DNA of 64,000 nt from positions 196,307-260,306 of the forward strand of contig WELB01000168.1 of NCBI GenBank assembly GCA_009602725.1, read 5' to 3'. Of the stretch, positions 48,201 through 59,512 are shown piece after piece. The stretch comes from Spirogloea muscicola. Lineage: Eukaryota; Streptophyta; Zygnematophyceae; Spirogloeales; Spirogloeaceae. Position 1 is the stretch's first letter. Each line of letters starts with the position of its first letter. The position numbers were made by a program, and so were the translations under genes. The notes under the pieces were generated by a model. That model ran no database searches, had not been told where the DNA came from, and saw only the letters and a list, made by a program, of their open reading frames with translations.

Positions 48201-48917
48201 TAAATTGAGCACTTCGCTGTGCTCCTGTATTTCAGGCATTTCCATCCACCGACGCTTGTATTTGTGGAGTCTAGGCTTGGTGCTGAAATGCTTGCCAGCT
48301 CCATAAGGCAAGCTACATCAGTGAAGGCAGGTATGTATCACTCAGGAAGTTTAGTTGCTGCCATCCTTACGTATTGCAAAGCTCAAGAGCTTGCTGAGCT
48401 CAACTACTAATTTAAGATGTTATTCTTCTGCTGCTGGTGCAGAATCTTTTCATGGCGAGAAAGACATGAGTGTGCGCAGGAGCATCCTGCATGATTTCAT
48501 ATGTGGAGAGTTGCAAGTGTTGGTTGCAACAGGCGTCCTTGGGAGGGGCTTGCACCTTGGATGCCCAACTCAGGTCCACTTTATGGCACTGGAGCAATGT
48601 CTATTGTGATTCCAAGTGTTTGTTGTCGTGGTCACAGTGACAAGTTTGTCTGTGCTTCTATGCAGGTTATTGTCTATGACATGCCTATGAGCATTGATGA
48701 GTATGTACACCTCATTGGGAGGGCAAGCCAAGTGGGAAAAGGTGGCTTGTCTATCGCCTTTGTCAACAATGACAGCCACCGTACCTTCCCAAAGCTTGCA
48801 GTATTGCTCAAAGAGGCTGGGATGACTCTCCCAAGGCAGTTGCAATGCTCCCCATTGCTCCAATCGTCCTTTGTGGCTACGGCTACCCAGCGAACCCTCA
48901 AGAGAAAGGCTGGCTAA
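45261..48917 (+). CDS. DDX59: DEAD-box RNA helicase with zf-HIT finger, DDX59/RH41 type
   Basis: Thirteen exons after an uncertain 5' end: 45767-45981, 46127-46191, 46290-46397, 46540-46603, 46699-46880, 47000-47126, 47293-47400, 47562-47615, 47735-47854, 48000-48064, 48236-48330, 48443-48573, 48666-48917. A zf-HIT finger comes first ([20 protein letters not shown], then SLEC), a combination specific to DDX59 and plant RH41. The helicase motifs are all visible: Q motif (GYLTPTPIQMQVIPA), I AQTGSGKT, Ia PTREL, Ib TPGR, II DEVD, III SAT, and motif VI as HLIGRASQ. The C-terminus is basic (QRTLKRKAG). It is probably a nuclear RNA helicase involved in snRNP or rRNA processing. The ATG at 45261 is a candidate start, but its junction to 45767 is not resolved. 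Confidence 0.87.
45691..45727. promoter_or_regulatory. Telomere-like CCCTAA motifs upstream of DDX59 finger exon
   Basis: AACCCTAAG, GACCCTAAAT and AACCCTAAG occur within 37 bases, similar to the telo-box cluster at 40274. Role unknown; probably inside the first intron. Confidence 0.4.
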
Positions 48918-50240
48918 GGAAGTCCATGTCTCTTAAGCCGACTTTCAAGCATGTGGGCTCCGCCCAAAATTTCACGCAACGACTTCATGATTCAATCACA
49001 ACGTATGTGTGAGTAAATTGACCTGTTTGACCTCAGTGTGGAAGATGTTGCAGAGTCGCACATGTCAAAAGGGTCCACTACAAGCTTGGCTCCTCATGAA
49101 CCTAGATGAGAGCTGGTTTAATATGATTCTGGCTTTTGTGCACATCTGTGATTCACCTGATAGAATGAAACATCTGCTCGTTGATTTGTGCAGGTCACCA
49201 AGTCTATACTTCATGGAGTATGAGGTTTGTTTGGTGGCAGTCTGGAGACAGGTGATTCGAAAAGGTACTCCATTGGCTAAACAGTCAGGCCGGAGCAAAA
49301 GCAGAGCAGAAAAGACCTTGCTTGAGGGAGGTCTATAAGCATGTGCAGCCAGCAAAGCTGCAAATAAGCATGACGCATGGAACAGACACTTCACGGGTTT
49401 TTGCTCTCAGCCTGTCACACACACACACACACTGCCAGCAGATTGTCTCTATGATGCACATGAGCAAAGGAGGCCGCGGCTTACAGTACTTGCGACTGGT
49501 GTTCCACTCCTCCTGTTGGGCCATTCTCTGTTCACTATGAAAGGGGCTACCAAGCCTGCAAAACCCATCTGCAGAGATTGCCAGATCTCAATTGATTAGT
49601 GCAGCAACGCCTGAGTAGCCCACTGAGTACCAAATTTGCGGCAGAGGACAATGAGAAGTAAGCCTGTCAAGCCCCAGAATGGCTGCATTGTGAGTAGTCA
49701 TGCTGCAGCTTATTCCAGAGCTCTGAATAGGTGTAGGCACTCATCTGGTGACAGATCTTTGGTAAACTGGTTCAGCAGTTCACAAGATTAGCGTGCTTAC
49801 GAGGTGTTGTCGAATAGTCGCTAGATTCATTGTTGGCTGGTAATTCAAAGCCACGCTCTCTTGGAAGAGCGACATTCTATTTGTGTCACCAAGCAGGCAT
49901 CTAGTGGTAACAATGTTGTTGGCTGGACCTTATTTGTCATCCCTGAGTCCACATATTGTGCAGATTCCAGCCCTGGCACATGGTTATGCCGCCGAGCCAC
50001 AGCCGCAAGTCAAGTTCAGCCCTGGTGGGCCTGCCACGTCAGCAGAGTGGCTCGCTGTGGCGCACGTAGCCATAGAAGCACATAGGCACCAGCACCGTGC
50101 ACATGTACACAGGTGCTGGGGAACATTATGCATCGCGTCAGGGACATCGGTATCATATGTGCCCGAGGAAGGCAGTCGGCTGTGGGACAGGAAGCGAAGC
50201 CCGTGCAGCCTACCGCCTGCGTTCTTTGAGACCTCGCTTG
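48918..50240. other. Intergenic region, nothing supportable
   Basis: Holds the DDX59 3' UTR and a short CA repeat near 49419-49433. ORFs are short and without recognisable domains. Retroelement sequence begins at about 50240. Confidence 0.5.
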
Positions 50241-50960
50241 TCTTAAAGTGGCTGTGGGGCTCTGGCTGCTAGCAGCCACTTTCTGCTTTCCAACTCTTCT
50301 GGACATTGTCATTCTTTTAGGCTCGTCCCTCCTTTGGACCTTGCTATTCTTTTGTGGGCTGGCTTTTTACAGCCTCGCTCCTTTTGACTTCCTGTTGCTG
50401 ACAAGAAAAATGAAACAGCTCTTCCAATGGAAGACAGTGACACGGGAGTACTGAGAGGGCCCTACTGCCCAGCCTGACGGCTCAGCGTAGTGCAAGTTCA
50501 GCTTCGTATACCCTCTGTAAGCATGCCCTCTGTAAGCACTCTGCTGGCTTTGCAGCCGCCCCTTCAAGTTGGTAGCAGTGATTCCCCCATGAATCTGCTT
50601 CAGGAGAGCTGCATCTTCTTCTTACAGCCTTCTACTTACACACCCACTTCGAGAAAATTGCCAGTCTAAGCTATGCACAACGCATAGATGTGCTTCCTGC
50701 CGAGATGGTCTTGCCAGCTGCATATCTGCGTTCTTGCGCCGACATGTGTCGGCCTGTTTGCAGCGTGCTCAGGCTCATGCTTTGCACCAGAAAGCTGGGC
50801 GAGCTCTAGTTGGTGGCAGAAGGGCTTTGAATCTGCCATCTGGTATTCAGGCGTTGATTGGCTACCTCTTATGTGCTGACTTGTCGTTAATGAGCTGGTC
50901 ATCAGTGGGTAATGTACGTCATCAGATGTGCTTGCTGTTGTACGTGGCCATCTGGCCTTC
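50240..50960 (+). mobile_element. LINE fragments: a tail piece and a LINE-A C-terminus
   Basis: At 50290-50400 a GTGGGCTGGCTTTTTACAGC stretch resembles the LINE-B tail and ends in FDFLLLTRK, a decayed form of the terminal LLLTRGY. At 50734-50900 the plus frame reads RHVSACLQRAQAHALHQKAG and RALVGGRRA of LINE-A, followed by its 3' tail to about 50960. Both are short and decayed. Confidence 0.6.
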
Positions 50961-51059
50961 CATTTTCAGAAGAAAGGCGCTTCCAGCATGCATGTGCTTA
51001 CTCGGAGATATTTAGTGTCCCCTTTAGCCAGCTCATAACCCCATTAACAGGACATTTGT

Positions 51060-51300
51060 GAGGCTAGCATTGGCCTCCCTTTGAATTTTATGCGCACTGC
51101 TCGCCTTCTACTCTCTCAGGCGAGGGCGGTGGCTGTGAGATCCATCCTACCCAGATTGTGAGAGGCCAGCCCAAGAAAAAGATGAACAAAGTTCGAAGGG
51201 GCCAGGTAATTATCGTTGATGATCTGCAGCCGCTTTCTTCTTCTTTGGCCTCGCTTTAATTTCATGCGCACCGCGCGCCTTCTCTCTCTTTGGGAGGACT
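51060..51300 (-). repeat. Two inverted left-end copies of the 107-bp element
   Basis: Complements of the AGAGAGAAGGCGCGCGG start occur at about 51078-51118 (diverged) and 51258-51292 (closer). The segment between them carries the GAGAGGCCAGCCCAAGAA sequence also found at 20655. Confidence 0.5.
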
Positions 51301-51494
51301 GGCAGCCACTGTCCCAGTGGAGAAGAAAGGGGCGGGGGAGGGGGCAGCTGAGCAGGTCCAGGCGGGCCTGCAAATGGCCCAGCCAGCTTAGCCAGAGCCA
51401 GTCAAGCGAGTGACTGCGAAAATAGAGCAGTTTCGGAGTCACAGCACATCAGCACAAGAGCGAGCTCGGGCTTGGCTGCATCAAGCCGCCGGCC

Positions 51495-53686
51495 ATGGCG
51501 CCCGCGGCCGCCGCCGCCGCCCCCGCCGCCGCCGCCGCCGTCGGAGGTGGCGGCCACGAGCCCGTGCGCCTCCTCTCCGATCCGCGTCCGACTCCTTCGA
51601 CGAGGCTAGCTGTGAGACGTTGGGCGCAGCAGCAGCGTTCTGGCTCGCCCAGTGGTGGCAGCCGCGGGGCGGCGGCGCCGTGCCGTGCTCAGCAGGCCGG
51701 GAGCTCGTACCTCAACGTCACGGGCTTCCCCTTCCCGCTGTCGCCCTTCCTGGAGCGCCAGACTCTGCGCTACGAGGTCCGCAGCTCCCGCGAGCCCACA
51801 TTGCTCAGGCACCCAGCTGCATGGCCAGCGGAGCAGTAGCAGCGCAGCGCACACGCAGCTCGCGTGAGTGTGTGCTCGTGCTGTGCTGCTTGCGGTACGC
51901 CATGTTGGCAGCGGATGCAGGAGCATTTGTGCTCCGCATGAGGAGCATCAGGAGCAGAGACCCGCGAGTGCCAGGGAGGCGGCCATGGCGAGTGGTTGAT
52001 GGCTACTACACTCCACCTATCTGTCACTGCAGCTGCAGCCGGGCGTGATGTGGGGCTTCGAGCAGGAGCAGGGCCTGGGGTTCAGCAGTGTCACCACCAA
52101 CGTGCGCATGACTGTCGTGCGCCTCGCGTCCGGTGGGCTGTGGGTGCACGCGCCCATTGCCCCAACGCGTCAGTGCTTGCAGGTCAGCTCCACTTACACG
52201 CGTGGCTACTGGTCTCGAGACTGACTGGTCACCTGCAAGCGCAAGCTTGATCCTGCCGACGAACATCACAGGGGGGCGCTGCAACTTTGGGCGGTGCTGT
52301 AGGGCAGCTGCTGTCGGAGCTGGGGGCGGACGTCAAGCACATTGTGCTGCCAACGTTCGCGTACGAGCACAAGGTCTTTGTGGGACCCTTCTCGCGCAAG
52401 TTCCCAAGGGCCGCTGTTTGGGTCGCGCCGTCCCAGTGGAGCTGGCCGCTGAACCTCCCTCCGGCATTCTTCGGCATCTTCCCAAAGGGCATCTTGAGGA
52501 GTAGTGGCGATTCGTCTGCCCCGCCTCCCCCTTGGGCTGACGAGATCGAACAGAAGGTCTTCAAGTCGCCTGAAGTGGGTGCGTGCCCACTGCCTCATCA
52601 AGATGTTACTATCGCACCACTGCGCCATTCCTTCACTGTTATGAAACTTATGCATGTCTTTTGAAGCATCTGTGGGCTGCGCCAGGCATTGGGCCATATG
52701 TTGAAGTTGCATTCTTCCACAAGGCCACGAGGACACTGCTGGTGACGGACGCGGTGGTCCTAGTTCCACCAGAGGCTCCCAAGGTCGTCAGGCCCCAGAA
52801 CCTGCTGGCGGCTGCGCAGAACGGCTTAGCAGTCCAGATCCTCTCCAAGGGCAAGGAGGTCTCCACTGTTCCAGTCCCTGACTCGCCAGTCGCTCGCAGG
52901 CGAGGTGTGCATTTCTATCCTCTTCTTAGAGCATGGAAGCTGGACTTGAGCTCCTCATGTCTGCAGAGGCATATATGACTGCCCTCAAGATTGTTATGAG
53001 CACTTTGCAACCTCAAATGGCTGACTTCCAACATGGGGACACATGCACTGCATCCTCTTGTGCAGGCTGGCAACGCATGGTCCTTCAGATCCTTTTCTTC
53101 GGACCAGCCAACTTGCTGGAGCCTGAGGAAAGCTTTCGGAAGGTTTCTAACCGCCTCATTGTCTCTCCAGTGGTGAAGACCCTCGTCTTCAGCAAGGTGC
53201 CTGAACAGGTAGCCTCTGCCTCAGCTTTCTTCCTTGTTGGTTATTTGACCTCTGCCTGGCTTCACACACGCGTCTCGCAATCTCTCCTACCCTACTTCAT
53301 GGTAGGGCTGCTGCTGAAATTACTATTACCTCAATGACTTCTGCTGAGGTATACGCATGTTTGCCTGGCAGGCAAAGGCATGGGTAGACAGCATTGCGCA
53401 GGACTGGAATTTCAAGCGCATCATCCCTGCCCACTTTGCTGCACCCATCAATGCAAGGCCGGGTGACTTCCGGGCAGCTTTTAGTTTTCTGGATGAGTTG
53501 CTAGTGGAGGATGCGAGCTCGCAGACGAGCAGTCGCTGGATGCTGCCGCTGACTTGGCTGTCCGCTTTGTTTACCAGGAGTACAAGTTCCGTCTCACCTG
53601 ATGATATGAAGACACTCACAACCCTCGACAATTTCCTTGTCAAAGTAGGGGCTGTGCGTAAAACCACATCAAACCGCCTGCAATGA
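51495..53686 (+). CDS. DUF4336 protein, probably plastid-targeted
   Basis: Six exons close in phase to 471 residues: 51495-51776, 52033-52182, 52272-52578, 52686-52904, 53066-53208, 53372-53686. After an Ala/Gly/Ser-rich N-terminus of about 70 residues that could be a transit peptide, the conserved part starts SSYLNVTGFPFPLSPFL. Family landmarks follow: FEQEQGLGFSSVTTNVRMTV, GGLWVHAPIAPT, HIVLPTFAYEHKVFVGPFS, VWVAPSQWSWPLNLP, WADEIEQKVFKSPEV, YVEVAFFHKATRTLLVTDAV. The late motif IIPAHFAAPINA lies near the C-terminus. DUF4336 proteins occur in cyanobacteria and plants. His/Asp-rich motifs suggest a metallo-beta-lactamase-like fold, but no reaction is established. Confidence 0.87.
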
Positions 53687-54505
53687 TGTGGAGACTAAGC
53701 CGAATTACCTTACACTTGGCCATGTGGACTGCGAGTTACACTTGGGCATGTGACTGGGACCTCAGTTGATCACGTGCCTTGCTAGGTCTAACTAGTGCAC
53801 ATACTGCAAAGTGGGGGTGCAGCCTGTGGCCACAGCATACTGAGCACAGAGCATTGCATCAGGTCTCTGATATAGCTGGATTGGGCATGTGGGCATGTGT
53901 TCGCAACTTGGAGCAGGGTCATTGGTATCAATGCGATGCTGCAAAGCATTTAGTGCTAGAGGGCACGTGAGGCAATGAATGGGCCCTTTGCAAGCCTTGT
54001 TCTCTCACAGTGGACGTTGTGCATCTTTGCAGTATGACACTGTGATACAGAGCTCTTTGTCTCTGAAGAGCAGAAGTGCTGAACAGTAGCATGTGACTAG
54101 ACTCTATCAATGCGCTTTAGATTGACATTGTTCTGCAACTTGACGTAGCTCGTGTAGAGCAAAGGAGCACCAATAGATGGACCCCCTGTTCGCTGTTGGC
54201 AAGCTGTCCACCACAGAACTGCTCAGTGGACATGCTAAGTTCGGCTACTCAGGCTCTCAAGGCAACACTAGATGCTATATTTGAACGGGCTGCAGACAAG
54301 GAGGCGGGCGTGGCATGGCATCACATGCAGATGAGCCACTCAGGTTACAACCCTAACAGCCACTTTTTGCACAGTTTGGCGATGCTAATTATAAGGTTCA
54401 TGCACAGCTTGGCTCACTCAAGAATTAGTCACTGCGCACAATGAACTATTGACGGACCCAGGAAAGCACGAATAGGCGAGTGATCAATGAGGAATTTGGG
54501 ATGAA
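53687..54505. other. Intergenic region, nothing recognised
   Basis: No ORF over 85 codons and no repeat family match before the LINE-A copy begins at about 54510. Confidence 0.5.
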
Positions 54506-54509
54506 GAGC

Positions 54510-54800
54510 GGAAGCAACCACTCCTCCCCTGTCTCCCTTCTCTCTTCAGCCTACTTGTCATTTCTGCAACGTGGAGTGTCAGCCTGTCTGCAGCGAGTGC
54601 AGGCTCATGCTCTGCATCCGAAAGCGGGTCAAGCCTTAGCTGGTAGCACAAGAGCTTGTTGAGTACCATCCAGTATTCGGTCATCAGTTAGCGACCTCTA
54701 TGTGCTGACTCGTGGCTACTGAACGGGTCATCTTAGCAGCAGGTGATGTACATCTGTCAATGTGCTTGCCTTTGTACTTGGCCACACGGGCTCTCTATCA
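54510..54800 (+). mobile_element. LINE-A C-terminus and tail
   Basis: The plus strand reads AYLSFLQRGVSACLQRVQAH and ALHPKAGQALAGSTRAC, stop, then VSDLYVLTRGY, stop at 54722, and the conserved tail to about 54800. One internal stop interrupts an otherwise well kept end. It is the cleanest copy of the terminal signature on the plus strand. Confidence 0.7.
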
Positions 54801-55120
54801 CTTCCTTCACACTCCGTTCTCTCAGGGCCTCACTGATTTGATCTCCCCTCGAATCTGGTCTCGCCCTACTACTCATGGTGCTTCAGTTGCCACCAGCCCT
54901 CCAGGGTGTGTGGGGGTCGCTCCACGGCCCCACCCACAAGGAGCGGGCCTTGCAAGGGTCTGTCTCGTGGACGTGACGTCCACGTGAAGACCACGAGATT
55001 ACCATAAGGAGGACATGTGATGTCCACGTGAAGACTACCCGCGAGCCCATGTGCTGACAGCCTGCGAGAGCCCCCAGTGGGGACCCGGCTGGACACGTGG
55101 AAGTACTATCCCACTTGGAA

Positions 55121-55460
55121 GCATTGCACTCGATCCTTGGCGTCCATCTTTCCGCATTTCATCAATGACAAATGATATCGGTGTACACACTCCTCGAAAT
55201 CATCGCCCACCATGCGAATGACGTCAAGCTCAAAGTGGGCGTTGAGCTCCGCATGCACCTCTCCATACAGGGTGAGCGGGTGGAGAAGTTTGCAATGAGC
55301 TCGACGCGATCCGCATGGTGGGCGATGATTTCATGTACGCCGATCTCGTTTGTCGGTGATGAAATGCGGTAAGATGGACGCTGAGGATCAAGTGCAACGC
55401 TTCAAACGTGATCTTGTCCAACTGGGACCATACTGCCACGTGAGGCGGGCCTCTGCAAGT
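55121..55460. repeat. Second foldback of the same retroelement fragment
   Basis: The left arm (55121-55225) and right arm (about 55303-55400) are inverted copies. The best block is a perfect 18 bases (55199-55216 against 55312-55329, ATCATCGCCCACCATGCG). The sequence after the right arm (GATCTTGTCCAACTGGGAC at 55409-55427) also occurs at 15522-15540 in the other foldback. The minus strand there encodes AVWSQLDKITFEA, matching the gag-like peptide of the first. Confidence 0.7.
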
Positions 55461-55766
55461 ACCAGTGCAGTCAACATCGTTATTCATTGGTCACGCACTG
55501 TACAAAGGTCGCCTGCAGGTTTGCCATCTTGTACACAGGACCTTTGCAATCCTGCATCCTGCAATCGGGGCTCTATGGAGGAACAGGCATCAACAACTGA
55601 GCCGCCACCCAGTGCAGCAGAAGCTTGGCGCGCCCCTGCAGGACACCTCAATGCAACATGATGACGAAGGAGACTGCTTGCCTTGTCGTGTGATGCTCGG
55701 AGCATAGGGATGCAGCACGAGGGCCGCCTCTTCGGGAGCTGACCCGAGTGCTGGAGCTGCCGGCTC

Positions 55767-56286
55767 TCAAGCATAGCCGCGACCAATGCAGTTGAGGCAG
55801 CGCTGCACCCTGCTCCACGCGGTGCCAAGAGGGACCAAGGTGCTGAGGCACATGTAGCCAAGCAGCGCCAGAGGCTGCTCTGCCCCACTCTCCCACTTGT
55901 GGCAGGGCGGGTGCACGACGTTGCTGCGTCTCAGCGGGACTCGCCCATAACACAGCCTCAGTGGACAGGCCCAGCTGCGCGACGTCTGTCGAACCCAAGC
56001 AGCGGACGCTGGATGCGGGGCGGCGAGGAGACTGGTGCTGGGAGCAGCCGTGAGGCTGGCCGGGGCCGAGGCGCGGTGGCAGAAGCGGGGGCGCACCTGT
56101 GGCCGTCGCAGGTCGGGCAGACGCAGGGGAAGTGGGCGACGGGGTCGGCGAGCGGCGACCAGCGGATGGTGGCGCGGCCGCCGCAGAGGCGGCAGGGCGC
56201 GAAGCCCTTGCCGCGGCACTCGCCGCAGCTGCGCGCCGTGGCCTTCTGCGCGGCAGGCGGCGCGGCGGCGGCGGCGGCGGTCAGGG
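55767..56286 (-). CDS. LQY1/BSD2-like DnaJ-type zinc-finger protein, 5' end unresolved
   Basis: Two exons are visible on the minus strand: about 56286-56097 and 55809-55767. Joined, they give CGECRGKGF, CRLCGG, CPTCDG and CLNCIGRGYA, four CxxC pairs in the DnaJ Cys-rich arrangement with the spacing of LQY1 and BSD2. These small plastid proteins have thiol or chaperone activity in photosystem II repair or Rubisco assembly. The N-terminus is not readable. Upstream the frame stays open into a Gly-rich repeat past an N at 56287, which may be repeat read-through rather than protein. An acceptor at CCGCGCAG just before KATARSCGEC is plausible. Confidence 0.7.
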
Positions 56287-56660
56287 NGCCACCGCCGCCA
56301 CCACCAATGCCGCCATCTCCGCCACCACCATTGCTGCCACCGCCAACGCCGCCGTCTCCGCCACCGTTACCATAGCCACCGCCACCGACTCCGCCACCGC
56401 CATCGCCGCCACCGCCAATGCCGCCGTCTCCACCACCATCGCCACCGCCACCACCACCATCTCCGCCACCGCCATCGCCGCCACCGCCAACGCCGCCATC
56501 TCCGCCACCGTCGCCACCGCCACCGCCACCATCTCCGCCACCGCCATCGCCTCCACCGCCAACGCCGCCGTCTCCGCCACCGTCCCCACCGCCACCGCCA
56601 CCATGTCCGCCACCTCCATCGCCGGCACCGCCAATGCCGCCATCTCCGCCCCCATACCCC
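56287..56660. repeat. CCN/GGN minisatellite with about 72-bp higher-order period
   Basis: Triplets of the form CCGCCACCG repeat for some 370 bases after the N at 56287. Blocks beginning TCTCCGCCACCGCCATCG recur at about 72-base spacing. The plus strand reads as PPSPPP-type peptide, the minus as GGGDGG-type peptide, and neither frame has stops. It separates the LQY1-like gene from KTI12. Confidence 0.8.
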
Positions 56661-56746
56661 CTTGCAAACGTACGACCAAATAAAGGATTGCCATCGCTTG
56701 CGTTACCGGAGAAAGTCACAATCCACAAGCACGCTCTGTTGTTGAG

Positions 56747-58592
56747 GTCCGCCTTGTCGCAGACGCGGCAAGCGAGAAGGCGCTGCGCGGCGCGCTGCGG
56801 TCCGAGGCCGACCGCGCCGTCTCGCGCGACGCCATCGTCATCGTTGACTCCCTCAACGCCATCAAGGTGCCGCCCGCCCGCCCGGCGGAGCGGGGCGCGG
56901 CTGAGAAGCCGCCGAGAGCCGGGAGCTGACTGCGTTTGGGCGCCCGGGCCTTGCTCGTTTTGTGGCGCAGGGGTACCGCTACGAGCTGTGGTGCCTGGCC
57001 CGCGCCGCCAGCGTCCGATACTGCTTGGTAAGGGACCGGAGGTGCCCTCCCCCAGCTCTCCTGGCTTCGCGCCCGCCTTGAGGTTATGGGTCAGGGTTAG
57101 GTTTCAGGGTTTTAGGGGTTTAGGGCTTTGGCCTGGTGGCCGCCCTCGAGCGGGTACCAGGGGCCGGCCATGTCACAGTAGACATTTTGACAACTCCGGA
57201 CCGGGACGCCTCACCTTTGTGCCACTGGCCCGCGCTCAGGTGCACTGTGACGTCCCAGCCGAGGTAGCCCGCACCTGGAACGAGGCCAGGCGGCAGCGCG
57301 GAGAGCCCCACTATCACACTGACATGTATGTGAGATGCTCTCGGGCATGCCGCGCCTAAACATCAAATCCCAAACCTTAAACCCTAAGCGCGTGAAAAGC
57401 GATCTGGTCCCTACATTGAGAAGCTGCCGTTGGCAGTCTCATCAACACCTGCCTCCCCGTGTGGTCTGAGCAGCCTAGAGGATCTGACCAGGAGATTTGA
57501 ACGGCCAGATGGACGCAACCGCTGGGACTCGCCACTCTTTGAGATTCAGCCTGACAAAGGTGTGCTTGTGCAAGGGACTGAGTACACACTGCTCTGCCTG
57601 ACTTGTGTTGTGTTCGACAGCCTCAACCCCTCAACCTTCGTTAGCACTGGGCACCATGTGCAGGTTGTGCTGATGGCCTCATCGTATGGTGATGGTTGTC
57701 GATGGAAGGTGAGGATGCGGACGAGTCAGCTGTGATTGCGAGAGTGGTAGAGTTTCTGACGAGCAACAAGGATGACCACCGCGTCCGGGAGCTGCAGCCC
57801 ACGATCGCCACGCAGACGGTGAGGATCGCATTTCCCCTCTTTTTTTGTCATTGCAATGCCGAGCTATCAAGGTTTACATACATCAACTTGCTACAAGCTG
57901 TTGCTGTGTACCTGTGTGCCTTGGTCACTATGGTTCTCAAAATGCCGGAGACACGATATGCTGCGTGCATTGCTGCATATATATGACATTCATGTGATTT
58001 TATCATGTCACTCCGTTTTTAATATGAGGCAGTTACGTTTCTCAGGCACTGCTCTCGGAGACCAACCGGAAATACGAGGTCGATCAGGCCGCTCAGGTCG
58101 GACTGATTCTCCTATGCCACTTTTACCATGCAAGTGCCACTGCAGTGAATTGTCGAACTTGACATCAAAGACATACAGTTGTTGTGACGCAGGAGGTGGT
58201 GACCAGTATAATAGAGGCCCAGACTTTGCATGGAAATGGGACGGCCTTCAGCATTGGCCAAGGCCTCCCTATCATATCCTTCAAGCTCCTGGCTGAGCTT
58301 CTGTGTTGCATCTGGTGGACTCATCGTAATCACATGTTCCACATTGTTTACCCCAATTCAGAAGGTATCGTCACAAGCTTGACACCATGTGACGTTACCT
58401 TGACTTCCTCGGCCTCACATCAGGACCCCAACTTCCGGAGTGCGGCTGGCAGAGTTGCAGAGGCATCGGAGGTCATTCTTGAAGTTAGCTGGCCAATCGA
58501 CTCTGTCTGGAGCCGGCTTGCCTTCAGATGTCATGGAGGTCAAGTGCATGTTTGTTGACTACCTCAACCAAGAGATGGCTGCACATACTTGA
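56747..58592 (+). CDS. KTI12: KTI12 (Elongator-associated ATPase), P-loop exon missing
   Basis: Eight exons close in phase: 56747-56866, 56971-57027, 57240-57325, 57474-57559, 57709-57818, 58046-58096, 58193-58302, 58424-58592. The Walker B-like strand AIVIVDSLNAIKGYRYELWC is clear. VHCDVPAEVARTWNEARR, DLTRRFERPDGRNRWDSPLF and the C-terminal RLAELQRHRRSFL are family hallmarks. KTI12 is a P-loop ATPase that works with Elongator in tRNA wobble-uridine modification and binds tRNA. The N-terminal exon with the phosphate-binding loop should precede 56747 but is not present on either side of the minisatellite, which contains an N. Telomere-like TTAGGG motifs lie in introns (57086-57129 and 57370-57388). 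The last donor (58302) is the least sure. Confidence 0.85.
57086..57129. repeat. Telomere-like TTTAGGG motifs in KTI12 intron
   Basis: GGGTCAGGGTTAGG, CAGGGTTTTAGGGG and TTTAGGGC within 44 bases. A smaller CCCTAA cluster lies in the next intron at 57370-57388. They are degenerate, not a telomere. Confidence 0.6.
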
Positions 58593-59512
58593 GTACTCCT
58601 CCTTAGCTGCCCTCTGCCTTTTATGACCACATGCACACTTAGAAGAAACTCCATGCGCCAAGAGTACACCCCTCTCTTTTCACCACCATTTTTGCTACAT
58701 TCCTCTGTACAGCCTCCCTTTTAGAGGGCCTTGTCATTTGTGACAGGGCAAGACCCCTTCTCCTGTAACTTGGTGATTCTCTGTGATCCCAATACAACTG
58801 CAACCAGCACACATTCAATTTCGTGGCAAGCAAACAGTCTGGTTTGGTTTTCGTTTCCAGGGTGAAAGGTATATAATGCATTCTGCCTAACCTCTGCAAA
58901 GTGCAACTGCACAAATGAAATAATGGTATCAACCGCATGGCTAAGTGCACGTTGGTGGAAGTAATAGATCCCTAGAGCCACACACGCAACATTTGAAAGG
59001 CACTCAGAATGGCGAAAAAGATCGCAGACCGCTGTCCTGGTGAAGAAGGCGGTTTGTGCGGGGAGTTCTGGGGCTTCCATACAAGGACGCATAATACGCC
59101 GTTGGGGCTGAATCACAACCACGACAAGCTAATCAATCAGGCAGCAGTCCGATGCTCCTGAACCTAAGTTTTGCTAAATGCTAGGATTATGCACACTAAT
59201 GCCCACTAGTTGGGCCAGCCCTTCGAATATCTGCCTATACTTCCTGTGTAGTTCTTCTATGCAGGCCAATTGGCATGATAAATGTGCTGCATATGCTGTC
59301 GCACTCAGCGGCTGGCAGTCACCAGCAAGAATGATCGGATTGCAAGCAATAACTTCTATGATGCTGGGTTCCGGGAAGCTAATTGGCTAGACCATGCAAT
59401 GGGTTTCACTGGTAGGATTGGAGAAGGTTCTCCTCGTGAAGCACCATGTGAACCCCAGAACGCCACGCCACACCAAATTCAGGCCAGATGGTAAGTCTCT
59501 ACTTCGCCCAGC
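58593..59512. other. Convergent intergenic region, nothing recognised
   Basis: Between the KTI12 and phosphoglycerate kinase stops. Two overlapping minus-strand ORFs (58639-58950, 58721-59122) have no domain. No repeat copy was matched. Confidence 0.5.

Noticed and set aside
49419-49433. CA dinucleotide repeat
   Set aside because: Short ordinary microsatellite with no sign of function.
55958-56728. 256-codon Gly-rich protein fused to the LQY1-like zinc finger
   Set aside because: The Gly-rich part is the same minisatellite and is separated by an N. The zinc-finger exon is kept but the fusion is not claimed.
56418-57359. Extensin- or pherophorin-like PPSPPP protein on the plus strand
   Set aside because: The repeat is open in all frames on both strands. 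The downstream part of the ORF runs through KTI12 exons in the wrong frame, and no signal peptide precedes it.
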